The position numbers and the translations under genes are program-made. A stretch of 18,495 nt of DNA from DATDCV01 sp036524155 (lineage in GTDB: Bacteria > Verrucomicrobiota > Verrucomicrobiia > Limisphaerales > UBA8199). The notes below the pieces were generated by a model. It searched no databases and was not told the origin of the DNA. It saw only the letters and a program-made list of their open reading frames with translations. The stretch is taken from positions 1 through 18,495 of the forward strand of contig DATDCV010000347.1 of assembly GCA_036524155.1 (NCBI GenBank), in the 5' to 3' direction. Shown here one piece after another: positions 1 through 7,913 of this stretch; position 1 is the stretch's first letter; every line of letters begins with the position of its first letter.

Positions 1-104
1 CGGAAGAGTTCAAGCGGATGCAGAGCCACGTCACCATCGGCGCCGAGATCCTCGCGCCGGTGCCGTTTCCGTGGCCCGTACTGCCGATAGTGCTCACTCA
101 TGTT
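1..104 (+). pseudogene. HD-GYP domain remnant (middle part only)
   Basis: Read in the frame of the ATG at 18, this stretch gives EEFKRM followed by a segment with HVTIGAEIL, FPWPVLPIV and a terminal TH. HD-GYP cyclic di-GMP phosphodiesterases have this pattern (HxxIGAEIL, then P-x-x-PIV, then HHE-x-WDG-x-GYP). The expected HHE and GYP motifs do not follow; the frame goes on into unrelated sequence. Neither of the other two forward frames restores a GYP motif in the next 50 bases, so a simple frameshift does not explain the break. The catalytic HD pair would lie left of the window. I read this as the broken end of an HD-GYP gene, with the breakpoint around 99-110. Confidence 0.55.
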
Positions 105-1676
105 GACCCCAGTTCGTCGAGCAGCGGGTTTTATCGACTCCAAATCGAGCAAAAAGACGCAGCCGGCGAACCGGTGGGACTGCCGTCGACTGCGGTGCCC
201 GGCGCCATTTCGGGCTACGCACAGGACCACCTGGATTCGCTCAAACTCGCCGAACCGGATTGGAACGGTGCGGTGCTGGGGCCGGTGGTTGTGCCCCTTT
301 ACCATCCCGCCGTGAATGAGGGAAAAGGGCCGGCGTTCTACGAGTTCAAGGTCATAGGAAAGGTCGGCCGCTCGTTATCCCAGGTCGACCCGCGTCCGGA
401 GCGCGGCTTTATCCTGGTTTCTTCGGGGCCCCACTCTCCGCCGATTCCGGAATATGCGACGGAAGGGGCGACACCATCAGAGAAGCTGAGGTTTCTGGCG
501 AACTCCAGCGCGGTGCATATCGTGCGCTACGGCGCAACCTACTGGGCGGCCGAGGATGAAAAGGGGCAACTCGTCGCCAGCCTGGGGCCAAGGCCGTATC
601 GCATGCCGGAAGGGATTTTGGACTTCATCGGCCAGGAACCCACCACCGAGATCCTCGACGGCAAGGTGGTTGTGGAAGGGGTCCGGCCCGCCCTGGAGGT
701 CAAGGCCTATGCCACTTACGCGGAGTTCAAGCAGGACGTCGTCAGCGGACCGCTTCAGACCGTGTTGCGTCGCTTCGCTTCTCAGCGAGCGGCGGTCGAT
801 TGGAACCTGCGTCAGGACAAAGCCCCCGAGCTCATCTCCGTACCGCTGCAGCAAACCGTGGTCGTGCTCAACACCAAGCCGATTGCGAGCGCGGATGTGG
901 AGGACCCGATCGCGAGCGTCACGCCGGACCCAAAGACGGGCCTGAACGTAACGGGCCTCCAACCGGGAGCCACTTTGCTCATGGTTATGGACGCGGATAG
1001 ACAGTGGCAGTTCTATGTGCTGGCCGTGGGGAGCCAGGGTTTGGGCCGGCCCAAGGGCTGGTCTTCCTGGTCCTCGACGTACGCCGGGGGTTGCGCGGAC
1101 ATCCCGGCCTATGACCAGGAAGAGGACCTCGCCGGGTGCTGCGTCGGCGGGTGGAGCGGTTGCGGCCCGACGTGCTGGGCGATGTTTTACGGTTACTGGG
1201 ACAACCGCGGCGTGACTGGCCTGATCGGCGGGGCCGGCGCCACACCCTGGAGCAATGACGATGACGTGCGGGCATGCATCCACAGTGTGTTCGACTATAC
1301 GGGCACCTGGTGCACCGGTATCGATGGCAACGCCGCCACGAATCCCTGGGACATGGCTGACGGTTACCAATGGGCTCCCGCGCGAGGAGAACACATCGAC
1401 CTCTCGGCGAGCTGGACGGTGCCGTCCACCTCCTCAGGACCTCGCAATCGCGCCAAAGCGTCCATCTGCGATGATTCCCGCCCGGCGATTGTGGGCACCG
1501 GTTTCTACGCCCACTATCCGTTCGCCTACGGTTACCGGCACCGCGAGTACACGGTGTGGGGTGTCACTTGGAAAACCGAGCGCCAGTGGAAGGTGGCCAT
1601 GGGCTGGGGTGGTTCGAGTTGCTCCTGGGTCAATGCCAACGACTGCTGGTACGGCACAAGGGCCCGCTGTTTCTAA
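1..1676 (+). CDS. Chimeric ORF: HD-GYP fragment fused to C39-like cysteine peptidase (5' partial)
   Basis: The frame is open to the left edge, so the true start is probably outside; numbering here is from the ATG at 18. GGAAGAG at 2-8 could serve that ATG, but the residues on both sides of it belong to one HD-GYP-like stretch. Residues 1-28 match the segment just before the GYP motif of HD-GYP proteins. After about residue 28 the similarity stops. What follows looks like an exported protein whose signal peptide is missing: an unassigned region (~30-270), a segment resembling the secretin/pilus N-terminal domain (~273-338), then a C39-like papain-fold peptidase. The peptidase shows SGCGPTCW with candidate nucleophile C382, candidate H499 in HYPFAYGY, and N541/D542 near the C-terminus. 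All 11 cysteines lie from residue 359 onward, which suggests disulfides outside the cytoplasm. The substrate is unknown. The peptidase call is fairly secure; the fusion may be biological or an assembly join. Confidence 0.72.
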   Translation, partial: EEFKRMQSHVTIGAEILAPVPFPWPVLPIVLTHVDPSSSSSGFYRLQIEQKDAAGEPVGLPSTAVPGAISGYAQDHLDSLKLAEPDWNGAVLGPVVVPLYHPAVNEGKGPAFYEFKVIGKVGRSLSQVDPRPERGFILVSSGPHSPPIPEYATEGATPSEKLRFLANSSAVHIVRYGATYWAAEDEKGQLVASLGPRPYRMPEGILDFIGQEPTTEILDGKVVVEGVRPALEVKAYATYAEFKQDVVSGPLQTVLRRFASQRAAVDWNLRQDKAPELISVPLQQTVVVLNTKPIASADVEDPIASVTPDPKTGLNVTGLQPGATLLMVMDADRQWQFYVLAVGSQGLGRPKGWSSWSSTYAGGCADIPAYDQEEDLAGCCVGGWSGCGPTCWAMFYGYWDNRGVTGLIGGAGATPWSNDDDVRACIHSVFDYTGTWCTGIDGNAATNPWDMADGYQWAPARGEHIDLSASWTVPSTSSGPRNRAKASICDDSRPAIVGTGFYAHYPFAYGYRHREYTVWGVTWKTERQWKVAMGWGGSSCSWVNANDCWYGTRARCF

Positions 1677-1733
1677 CCAACGGCCTCCTGGCCTGAGCGG
1701 AACCATGCGAACGGAATCAACCTCCTTCGGGAT

Positions 1734-1751
1734 CAACACCCGCAGGGGTTG
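1734..1751 (+). terminator. Possible hairpin after the peptidase gene
   Basis: CAACACCC and GGGGTTG can pair around a GCA loop, giving seven base pairs with one bulged A. It lies 57 bases after the peptidase stop and before the methyltransferase. No T-run follows, so it is at best a weak terminator. Confidence 0.2.
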
Positions 1752-1780
1752 CCTGAAAGACAATAGTGTTTGGATGTGGT

Positions 1781-1787
1781 AAGGAAG
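1781..1787 (+). promoter_or_regulatory. Ribosome binding site for the ICMT-like gene
   Basis: AAGGAAG lies seven bases before the GTG at 1795. An in-frame TAA at 1780-1782 rules out any earlier start, so this site and the GTG define the N-terminus. Confidence 0.7.
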
Positions 1788-1794
1788 ATTAAGT

Positions 1795-2259
1795 GTGCAG
1801 AACGGCTTTTTGCAGCGCGGAGGCATCTGGGTTTTGGCGCAGATCGCCTTGTTCCTTGCCATAGTCGGCTTGGGCATAAGGTACCGCAGTGAATGGAATT
1901 ACCCCGCGCCGTTGGTTGGCGGGTTGTTGTTCCTCGCGATTGCCGCTGCCTATGGGGCCGCCGGCGCGGTGGCCCTCGGGCGGAACCTGACCCCGTTTCC
2001 AAAACCGGGCGCCAAAGCGCGGTTTGTTGAACGCGGCATCTACGGGATATCACGTCATCCGCTTTACGTTGCGGTTTTCTGCGCCGCCACCGGTTGGTCA
2101 CTCATCCGGGAGAGCTGGCCCGCGCTGGCAGTGTCCGTGCTCCTGGCGGTATTCCTTGATGCCAAAGCACGGCGTGAAGAACGCTGGCTTCGGCAGCAAT
2201 TTCCGGAATACGCCAGCTATGCGGAGCGTGTCAGGCGTTTCCTGCCAGGGATTTATTAG
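1795..2259 (+). CDS. Isoprenylcysteine carboxyl methyltransferase (ICMT)-like membrane protein
   Basis: This 154-residue integral membrane protein has the layout of the ICMT/PEMT-like methyltransferase group. Hydrophobic helices lie at about 12-28, 38-58 and 90-120. A conserved core RHPLYVA follows (R87, H88, P89), then a C-terminal acidic/arginine stretch with E128-E129 and an ending of the type FPEYASYAERVRRFLP. In this family the RHP and EE segments form the S-adenosylmethionine site at the membrane face. Bacterial members are widespread and mostly of unknown substrate, so prenylcysteine should not be assumed. Translation starts at GTG. The last 29 bases overlap, tail to tail, the end of the debranching enzyme gene on the other strand. 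The family call is good; the specific reaction is not known. Confidence 0.82.
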   Translation: MQNGFLQRGGIWVLAQIALFLAIVGLGIRYRSEWNYPAPLVGGLLFLAIAAAYGAAGAVALGRNLTPFPKPGAKARFVERGIYGISRHPLYVAVFCAATGWSLIRESWPALAVSVLLAVFLDAKARREERWLRQQFPEYASYAERVRRFLPGIY

Positions 2260-5200
2260 GACGCCGGCTCTCGGCCGCTTCGGCTTGGTCCAGCAGTCTC
2301 CAAACGCGGAGGGCTTCGGTGGCGCCCCAGGCCTGGGCGTCACAGCCGCGCTGGGCGTGCGGCGCATCGCCGTCCACGATTTCCGGAATCTGGCCGAGGC
2401 AACCCTCACTCAAGAGCTGGCTCATGCTGCCAAGGTAAGATTTGGCAGCGTCAACCGCCTCAGGTGAAAAGCCCCAGGCGCAAGCTAGGGCTTCACAGAA
2501 AACGGGAAAGGTCCACGTCCAGGCGGTCCCGTTGTGATACGCGGGTTTGCGACGGGTGTCTTCGTCGCCTTCGTAGCGGCCCCAGTACGGGTTCTTGGGA
2601 TCGTTGAGCAACCGGCCGTCGGCGCCGCGAACCGGCAAAGGCACGGAGATTGGTAGCGGCGCAAGCGAGCGGAGGGCGCCCGGCACAACAAGGTAACGTC
2701 GTGCAGCCTCGACACATCGCCGAGCACGCTCCGGATCGGCTAATCCAAGACTCACGACAAATAAACAGTTGCTGCGCAGTGAGTCGTCAGGGACCGCATC
2801 GGCGGCGGCTTGTCCGGGTTTTGCCAGCAGCACGTCAGCGTAATACCCGCGACCGTCGAGCCAGAAGAATTTCTCCAGGGAGGCCTGCGCTCTGGCAGCC
2901 AGGTTCTCCCAATCGGCCTTTTCACCGGCTTTGCTGATGGAGGCCAACTGCCGCAGGAGGCGCACCCAAAGCGCCTGGATCTCGACCGGGTAGCCTTCGC
3001 GCGGAGTGCCGGCGGGATAGTTCGTGTCCATCCAGGTGAAGTGACTCGGGCTCCAGATCAGTCCGGAAGCCGAGTCTATGCGGATCCCGTTGGGCGTGCC
3101 TCGCACGTAGTTCCGGGCAATGCTGACAAGGACGTCGCGGAGCTTGCGAACTGAGCCTTCCACGGCAGCGTCATATACCGTCGCACTCGCCGGCAAATCC
3201 GACGCGGGCTTCGGCGCTTGCACTTGCAGTTGCCGTCGGAGGTAGCCTGCCGTGACCGCGTCCAAGGGCGTGCCGTCGCTCTGCAGGGTCCGCTCGCGGA
3301 CTTCCGCCCCCGCCAACCCTTCACAAACCAATCCGAACCATAGCGGCGCATCGGAGGTGTCGCGATTGGAGGCATCAGTCCCGAAAATCGTGTTCGGCAG
3401 CGTGCCATCTCTTTCGAACCGCGCGAAGGTGAGCACCAGTTGGCGCACTTCTTCGACCATGCCGGCCGCAAGCAGTCCGCGCGCGCAGATAAACGAGTCG
3501 CGCCCCCAATCCAAAAACCAGGGATACCCGGCGATGACGGTTTTGCCGGAGTCGCGCTGGACGACGAAGGCGCGAATCGCCCGGGAAAGTCGCTCGAAAG
3601 AGCCATCCGCACTCGACGCGGAAACCGCCGGCGGCTGGGGCGTGGGGGCGTCTGCCACTGCCCGCCCGTCGCTTTCCGGCGGCTCCGCCGTGACGAATAA
3701 TTTCACAGCGGCACCTTTGGGCAAAGGCATCTCAAACCAGCCCGGGCTGATCGCGTCGCCGGCCGGCACCTGGCCGCGGGTCTGTTCCAACGGGTGCGGC
3801 ATGTTCTCGCTCCACTCCGGCTGCGGATGGTAACACCCGCCCGTGGCGAAAACCCGGAGCTGCCGGTCGGGCGCAGGGGTAAACGCAAACCCGGCAAACG
3901 CGTCAGCCTCGTCGGCCGCTCGATAGGCCGCAATTTCCTGCGCGCGTTCTTTCGACGCCGGGATCGGGCGCGTGTGATTCGCGAAGTGGTGCTCCGCCCC
4001 GCCGTTACGATGTGTTTCCCAATGGAAGTTTCTATCTTCAATATCGACCCGGACGGTCAGCCGCACGTCGGCCTTGGACGGCAGTTGTTTGCCGGCGGCC
4101 TTCGCCGCAGTCGGCCGGCTGAACTGGAACACGGTGGCGTTACGGCCTGGGAGCATCTCAGCCGTCATTTGGATTTCGACGGTGCGCCCGTCCCCCGCGT
4201 TGGCGATGAAATTCCACACCGCCGGCGGACCCTCTTCGAAGGAATCCAGGCTGCGGAAATCCAGCGGCGAGATGAACCCATCGGCATTGACCCACACCCG
4301 GAGACGTTTGGCGAACACATGCCGGTCCACGGGAAGCGTCGGGTGCAGGTTGGCGCCGAGGACACAATCGTACTTCGAGAGGACCCTTCCGAGATCCACG
4401 CAAATCCTGGCCATGCCACCGCGGCCATTCGTCAGCAGGACCAGGTCGGTCATCCTCGGCTTTGAGAGAGGGGTGCGTGGCTCGGGGCCAAGATAACGCA
4501 CCGTCGCCCGAAGATGCGCGTCGGGCGCGGTATACCGCTCCAGCCTTAACTCACCGTCGCCTTCCGGACCGCGGGGGGGGAAACAAACCACATGACCGCC
4601 GCGCACGGGAACCGACTCGGCGTTCTGCACCTGGCCGCCGTCCGAAAACTCGAGTGCGGCTCGAAATCGGACGTCTTCCCGGACCAATAGCCAATGCCCT
4701 GTCGGCACAAGGGTAATCTGGCGCACATCCTTCGAATCCCAGGTTACTACCGGGGAGTAGGCAGGTTGCGAGTCCGTTTCGGGCAGTTGGCCTACAAGGT
4801 CCCCAGGCGACCTATCCGTGTCGAGTTGAGCCACTTTGGCCAGGAACAAGGCGGGAGAACCGTCCACCTCAGCGGCCAGCGCGCGCCAGTCAAACTGGCC
4901 AATGGTCTCCGCCGGCAACGCATGGGTCAGAGCCCGCAGCGCCCAGGCCGCGCGTGCCCTGGCCGAGCGGTAAGCCTCCCCGCAGAGACCCCGCGGAACC
5001 GGCGTCGGCGCCAGGCAGAACGCGGCCCCGCCCGCCAGAGAGACACTGACTTTGCCGCCCGACTCCTGCATTTCCGGCGCCGGCTGGCCCAGCAACTCGA
5101 GCCACGGACTGACCTCCTGCAAACTGGCGGCAACGGTCTTGAGTTGCGGCTGGTCAGCCAGATTCAGGATCAGCTTCTGGGGGCGCTCCACATCGGTATT

Positions 5201-6787
5201 AACCAGCACCAGCACCACATCTTTGCCTTCTTCCGATTCGCGCCAAAGCGCGTAAACAGGGGACTCAGCGGGACTGAGCCGGACTAATTTTGCCCCGTCG
5301 AAGAAGCAGGGATGCTCAGCCAGCAGGTGGTTCAGAGCGGCAAGTTCCAGCACGAGGTTGTCCTGATCGCCCCAAGCTAGGCTCGTGCGGCGGTGGACCT
5401 CGATCTTTTCCGACGCGAGCCACTCAACGCCGCAGGTGAACCCGTAGCCGCCGCTAACGCTGGCCAGGGCGCAGAGCCGGTTCCGCATGAGCGACCAGAG
5501 CCGGCCCCGGGCGCCGAGGCGGTCGTTGTCGTGCGTCTCACTATAATGAACAAGCAAACCGACCCGATCTGATTGGCGAATGCTGTGATCGAGATAGGAG
5601 GCTACCTGTTGCCCCGAGAAGTTCTGAAAGAGTTCGGAATAGGCCCATTGCATGCCCCCGTCGGTAAGCAATGCTTCCGTGGCCTCCCAGGATCCACCCA
5701 GGCCCTCCAGCAGCATGATAGTGTCCGGATACTCCTGCCGCACCCGGGCGACGATGTATTGCCAGGCCGGCACGGGAACTTTGTAGCCAGCATCGCACCG
5801 GAAGCCATCCACCCCGCGGCGGCACCAGGTCAGGAACACCTCCGCCAAATCATCCCACAGCGCCACATTCTGATGTTTCAATTCGACCAGGTCCTCCCAC
5901 GTGACGCCCCAGGCGCCGGGGCTGACAAATGTACCGTCAGGCTTGCGCAGAAACCACTCCGGGTGGTTCTCCTGCAACTGCGACCCCCAACCGGTGTGAT
6001 TGATCGCCAGGTCCAGGAAAACACGTCCGCCTTGCACGTGGGCCTGATAGGTGAGTTCGCGAAACTGGTCGAGACCGGTAGTGCGCTTGTCAAAAGTAAT
6101 CAAGGCGGGGTCGATCGCGGTCAGATCCAGCGCGGCGTAAGGGCTGCCGAACCGCCCGAAGCGCGCGTAGGTCGTAGGGGCAGGGTTAATCGGCAGCAAG
6201 TGCAGGATCCGGCAGCCCAAGCTGCCGAAAATGTGGGGTAACTGTTGGGTCAAATCCCTAAGCTTGCCTGAGGGCGGTATCACCACATACCCGCTTTCGT
6301 CGAGCGCGGCCAGGTCTCGCTCACTGACGGCGCCGCCACCAGGTTTCAGCATCCTGCCGGGGCCGAAAAGCCGTGTAAAGGCGCAATAAATGGTGTTGCC
6401 GTTGCGGTAGGCATCCGGGTGTGCCGAAATGCCGACGTCGGGACCATCGGGCCAATGTTGCCGGCCTCCCGAATCCACCAGGTACGGCTTGGCCTTGAAA
6501 AACCCGGTTTCCACTAATGCCAACTCCAGCAACCACTCGTTGTCTCTTGGAATCATGGCCACGTCGTGCCACGATGCACCCGCCGGCGGAAGCCCTTGAG
6601 TGTGAGCCTCCAGGATTTCGCGGCGGAGCTGGTCAGCCCGGCCGAGATTAGTTCGAAGCAAGGCGCGCCAGCCCTTCGGCAACCGCCGGCCACGGCCGTC
6701 CTTGATGCCAAACCGAACGCTGTCGCCAACGTAACGCTGCAAACGTCCACCAGGGCCTGGTGTCATTGTCGGAATCATCGCATCCAT
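2231..6787 (-). CDS. Bifunctional glycogen debranching enzyme, eukaryote-like (GH13 + amylo-alpha-1,6-glucosidase)
   Basis: At 1518 residues this is close to the length of eukaryotic AGL/Gdb1 and far longer than bacterial GlgX (roughly 650-700). The N-terminal half carries all four GH13 regions: DLAINHT (N263, H264), GFRCDAGYK (R330, nucleophile D332), LLEGLGG (acid/base E361) and ETHDND (H419, D420). This half would move short maltooligosaccharides (4-alpha-glucanotransferase). From about residue 779 a GDE_N-like module begins (LLTNGRGGMARI). From about 1085 to the C-terminus is the GDE_C glucosidase domain: GYPWFLDWGRDSF (D1093, D1097), a FTWMDTNY motif with likely catalytic D1254, TPREGYPVEIQALW, and YHNGTAWTWTFP. 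It would remove the remaining 1,6-linked glucose. Both active sites look intact. No clear Shine-Dalgarno precedes the ATG at 6787, and Met4 (codon 6776-6778) is an alternative start. The gene stands alone, with no glg genes beside it. Confidence 0.9.
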   Translation of the reverse strand: MDAMIPTMTPGPGGRLQRYVGDSVRFGIKDGRGRRLPKGWRALLRTNLGRADQLRREILEAHTQGLPPAGASWHDVAMIPRDNEWLLELALVETGFFKAKPYLVDSGGRQHWPDGPDVGISAHPDAYRNGNTIYCAFTRLFGPGRMLKPGGGAVSERDLAALDESGYVVIPPSGKLRDLTQQLPHIFGSLGCRILHLLPINPAPTTYARFGRFGSPYAALDLTAIDPALITFDKRTTGLDQFRELTYQAHVQGGRVFLDLAINHTGWGSQLQENHPEWFLRKPDGTFVSPGAWGVTWEDLVELKHQNVALWDDLAEVFLTWCRRGVDGFRCDAGYKVPVPAWQYIVARVRQEYPDTIMLLEGLGGSWEATEALLTDGGMQWAYSELFQNFSGQQVASYLDHSIRQSDRVGLLVHYSETHDNDRLGARGRLWSLMRNRLCALASVSGGYGFTCGVEWLASEKIEVHRRTSLAWGDQDNLVLELAALNHLLAEHPCFFDGAKLVRLSPAESPVYALWRESEEGKDVVLVLVNTDVERPQKLILNLADQPQLKTVAASLQEVSPWLELLGQPAPEMQESGGKVSVSLAGGAAFCLAPTPVPRGLCGEAYRSARARAAWALRALTHALPAETIGQFDWRALAAEVDGSPALFLAKVAQLDTDRSPGDLVGQLPETDSQPAYSPVVTWDSKDVRQITLVPTGHWLLVREDVRFRAALEFSDGGQVQNAESVPVRGGHVVCFPPRGPEGDGELRLERYTAPDAHLRATVRYLGPEPRTPLSKPRMTDLVLLTNGRGGMARICVDLGRVLSKYDCVLGANLHPTLPVDRHVFAKRLRVWVNADGFISPLDFRSLDSFEEGPPAVWNFIANAGDGRTVEIQMTAEMLPGRNATVFQFSRPTAAKAAGKQLPSKADVRLTVRVDIEDRNFHWETHRNGGAEHHFANHTRPIPASKERAQEIAAYRAADEADAFAGFAFTPAPDRQLRVFATGGCYHPQPEWSENMPHPLEQTRGQVPAGDAISPGWFEMPLPKGAAVKLFVTAEPPESDGRAVADAPTPQPPAVSASSADGSFERLSRAIRAFVVQRDSGKTVIAGYPWFLDWGRDSFICARGLLAAGMVEEVRQLVLTFARFERDGTLPNTIFGTDASNRDTSDAPLWFGLVCEGLAGAEVRERTLQSDGTPLDAVTAGYLRRQLQVQAPKPASDLPASATVYDAAVEGSVRKLRDVLVSIARNYVRGTPNGIRIDSASGLIWSPSHFTWMDTNYPAGTPREGYPVEIQALWVRLLRQLASISKAGEKADWENLAARAQASLEKFFWLDGRGYYADVLLAKPGQAAADAVPDDSLRSNCLFVVSLGLADPERARRCVEAARRYLVVPGALRSLAPLPISVPLPVRGADGRLLNDPKNPYWGRYEGDEDTRRKPAYHNGTAWTWTFPVFCEALACAWGFSPEAVDAAKSYLGSMSQLLSEGCLGQIPEIVDGDAPHAQRGCDAQAWGATEALRVWRLLDQAEAAESRRPNKSLAGNA

Positions 6788-6874
6788 CAGCGGAGACAGT
6801 GCGGCAAACCTCGCCAGTCACACTGCCCCATCAGAATGGCGGCTTTGGCTTGGAAAGCAACCCCCGCTATGCAG

Positions 6875-6903
6875 TTTTTGGGCAGAACTGTCTGAGGTAT
6901 AGT
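6875..6903 (+). promoter_or_regulatory. Possible sigma-70-type promoter for the pilB cluster
   Basis: TTTTTG at 6875-6880 and TATAGT at 6898-6903 are spaced by 17 bases. The -10 is good and the -35 poor. The position would give a leader of roughly 140 bases before the TPR-GspE_N start. No GG-N10-GC sigma-54 element was found in this region. This is a weak call made by eye. Confidence 0.22.
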
Positions 6904-6973
6904 CAGTACGAGTAGCTCGGCTCCAAACAAACCCGATTTTTGCCTACAAACCGAAAATGGCCAAGAGTTTGCT

Positions 6974-7017
6974 GTCAGGAGCACTGCCTCCTGGCTACCC
7001 ATCCCTCAGTTGGTGGG
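6974..7017 (+). promoter_or_regulatory. Two consecutive stem-loops in the leader of the TPR-GspE_N gene
   Basis: CAGGAG (6976-6981) pairs with CTCCTG (6988-6993) around CACTGC, extended by a G-U and a G-C pair. CCCATC (6998-7003) pairs with GGTGGG (7012-7017, one G-U) around an eight-base loop. The hairpins are four bases apart and end 35 bases before the ATG at 7053. No T-run follows. They may be a structured 5' leader. The sequence does not match the cyclic di-GMP-I riboswitch core as I know it. Conservation would be needed to believe it. Confidence 0.3.
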
Positions 7018-7052
7018 GAAAGGCCTGAAGTCCGCCCGGAGACTGCAAACAA

Positions 7053-7904
7053 ATGTCGAGCACAATAACTGCGAGCGAAGAGGCTCAATTGGCCCAGACC
7101 ATTGAGATGTTCGAGGTTATCACTCAATCACAGCCTCAAGACTATCAATCACTTGAAATCCTGAAGGAGGCATATTCAAAGCTCGGCAAAGAACCCCAGG
7201 TCGTCGGCACATCCAAACGAATCGCCCAAGCCTATGTCCAAATGGGCCAGCTTTCTTCCGCCATTCTCGAATATGAGACGATCCTCCAACGGTTCCCAGA
7301 CGACCCGGACGTCCAGAGTGCTCTGAAAGATATTGAGGCCAAAGCCAACAACTTCCCGGTTGGCCCGCCCCCCGATACCAGCACACTGAAAAGAAACGGC
7401 GACACTGCCACCGGCCTCAAGAAATCCGGCGACCGCCTGGTGATCCCGACCGACGTAGAAGATGGTCGGAAGGCTATGTACCGGCTCTTTGTCGAATCCA
7501 AAACGATCAGCGCGGGTGATTTCGAGCTGTGCTGGCCAAAATACGACCTCGCCGGCGCCGGCAGCACCATTGTCGAACCGTTTATCTCGGTTCTGGAGGA
7601 CAAGGACATTCTCCCGTCCGAAAGATCCCTTAAATTGCTCTCCGACAAATCGCGTTGCGCCTTTTTGCCGTTGAATCTTTATGACCTGGACATGGATTTG
7701 GCACGGACTTTCCCTGCCGGCACCTGTCGCCAGTGGGGCGTGTTGCCATTCGACCGCATCAGCAAATCGGTCCTGGTCGCAACCGTGAACCCGTTCAACC
7801 AGCAAGCGGCGAAAGAACTCTCCGCGGCCTGCGGCCAACGGCTGTTGTGGTACCTCGCCTCCCCGGTCGAGTTGGTCAAGAACCTCCGCAAAGCCTTCCG
7901 ATAA
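7053..7904 (+). CDS. TPR protein with GspE_N/MshEN-like domain, partner of PilB
   Basis: This 283-residue soluble protein has two recognisable parts. Residues ~12-95 are helical with TPR-like spacing (EILKEAYSKLGK, AQAYVQMGQLSSAILEYETIL). After a linker rich in G, P and T, residues ~136-283 resemble the GspE/PilB N-terminal domain: ISAGDFELCW, then FLPLNLYDLDMDLARTFPAG, WGVLPFDRISKSVLVATVNPF, and a helical end with SPVELVKNLRKAF. There is no ATPase domain and no Walker motif. The start is an ATG with a weak GGAG 11 bases upstream. pilB begins nine bases after its stop, so the two are almost certainly co-transcribed and perhaps translationally coupled. The likely role is a regulatory or assembly partner of the PilB motor, inferred from domain sharing and position. 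Its GspE_N part lacks a clear RLGxxL cyclic di-GMP motif. Confidence 0.72.
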   Translation: MSSTITASEEAQLAQTIEMFEVITQSQPQDYQSLEILKEAYSKLGKEPQVVGTSKRIAQAYVQMGQLSSAILEYETILQRFPDDPDVQSALKDIEAKANNFPVGPPPDTSTLKRNGDTATGLKKSGDRLVIPTDVEDGRKAMYRLFVESKTISAGDFELCWPKYDLAGAGSTIVEPFISVLEDKDILPSERSLKLLSDKSRCAFLPLNLYDLDMDLARTFPAGTCRQWGVLPFDRISKSVLVATVNPFNQQAAKELSAACGQRLLWYLASPVELVKNLRKAFR

Positions 7905-7913
7905 ACCCTCGCC

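Larger units (their letters stand above)
6788..7052. other. Divergent intergenic region (265 bp)
   Basis: This region separates the debranching enzyme (minus) from the TPR-GspE_N gene (plus) and must hold promoters for both. No ORF, tRNA or tandem repeat is visible. Next to the minus-strand start, CAGTG at 6797-6801 and CACTG at 6821-6825 can pair, with an inner GGC/GCC; this would put a hairpin in the debranching enzyme leader. CAGTT (6872-6876) and AACTG (6885-6889) form another short inverted repeat. The part nearest the plus-strand gene holds two stronger hairpins, listed separately. Confidence 0.6.

Noticed and set aside
477..1394. Long open frame on the minus strand (305 codons) inside the peptidase gene
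   Set aside because: Its translation has no family motifs; it is a high-GC shadow of the plus-strand gene, whose peptidase motifs are clear.
6803..6870. GGCAAACC at 6803-6810 resembling the start of a cyclic di-GMP-I riboswitch
   Set aside because: The rest of the aptamer core (GAAA tetraloop helix, GGGACGCAAAGCC and the closing GGGUUACC) is not present at the right spacing.
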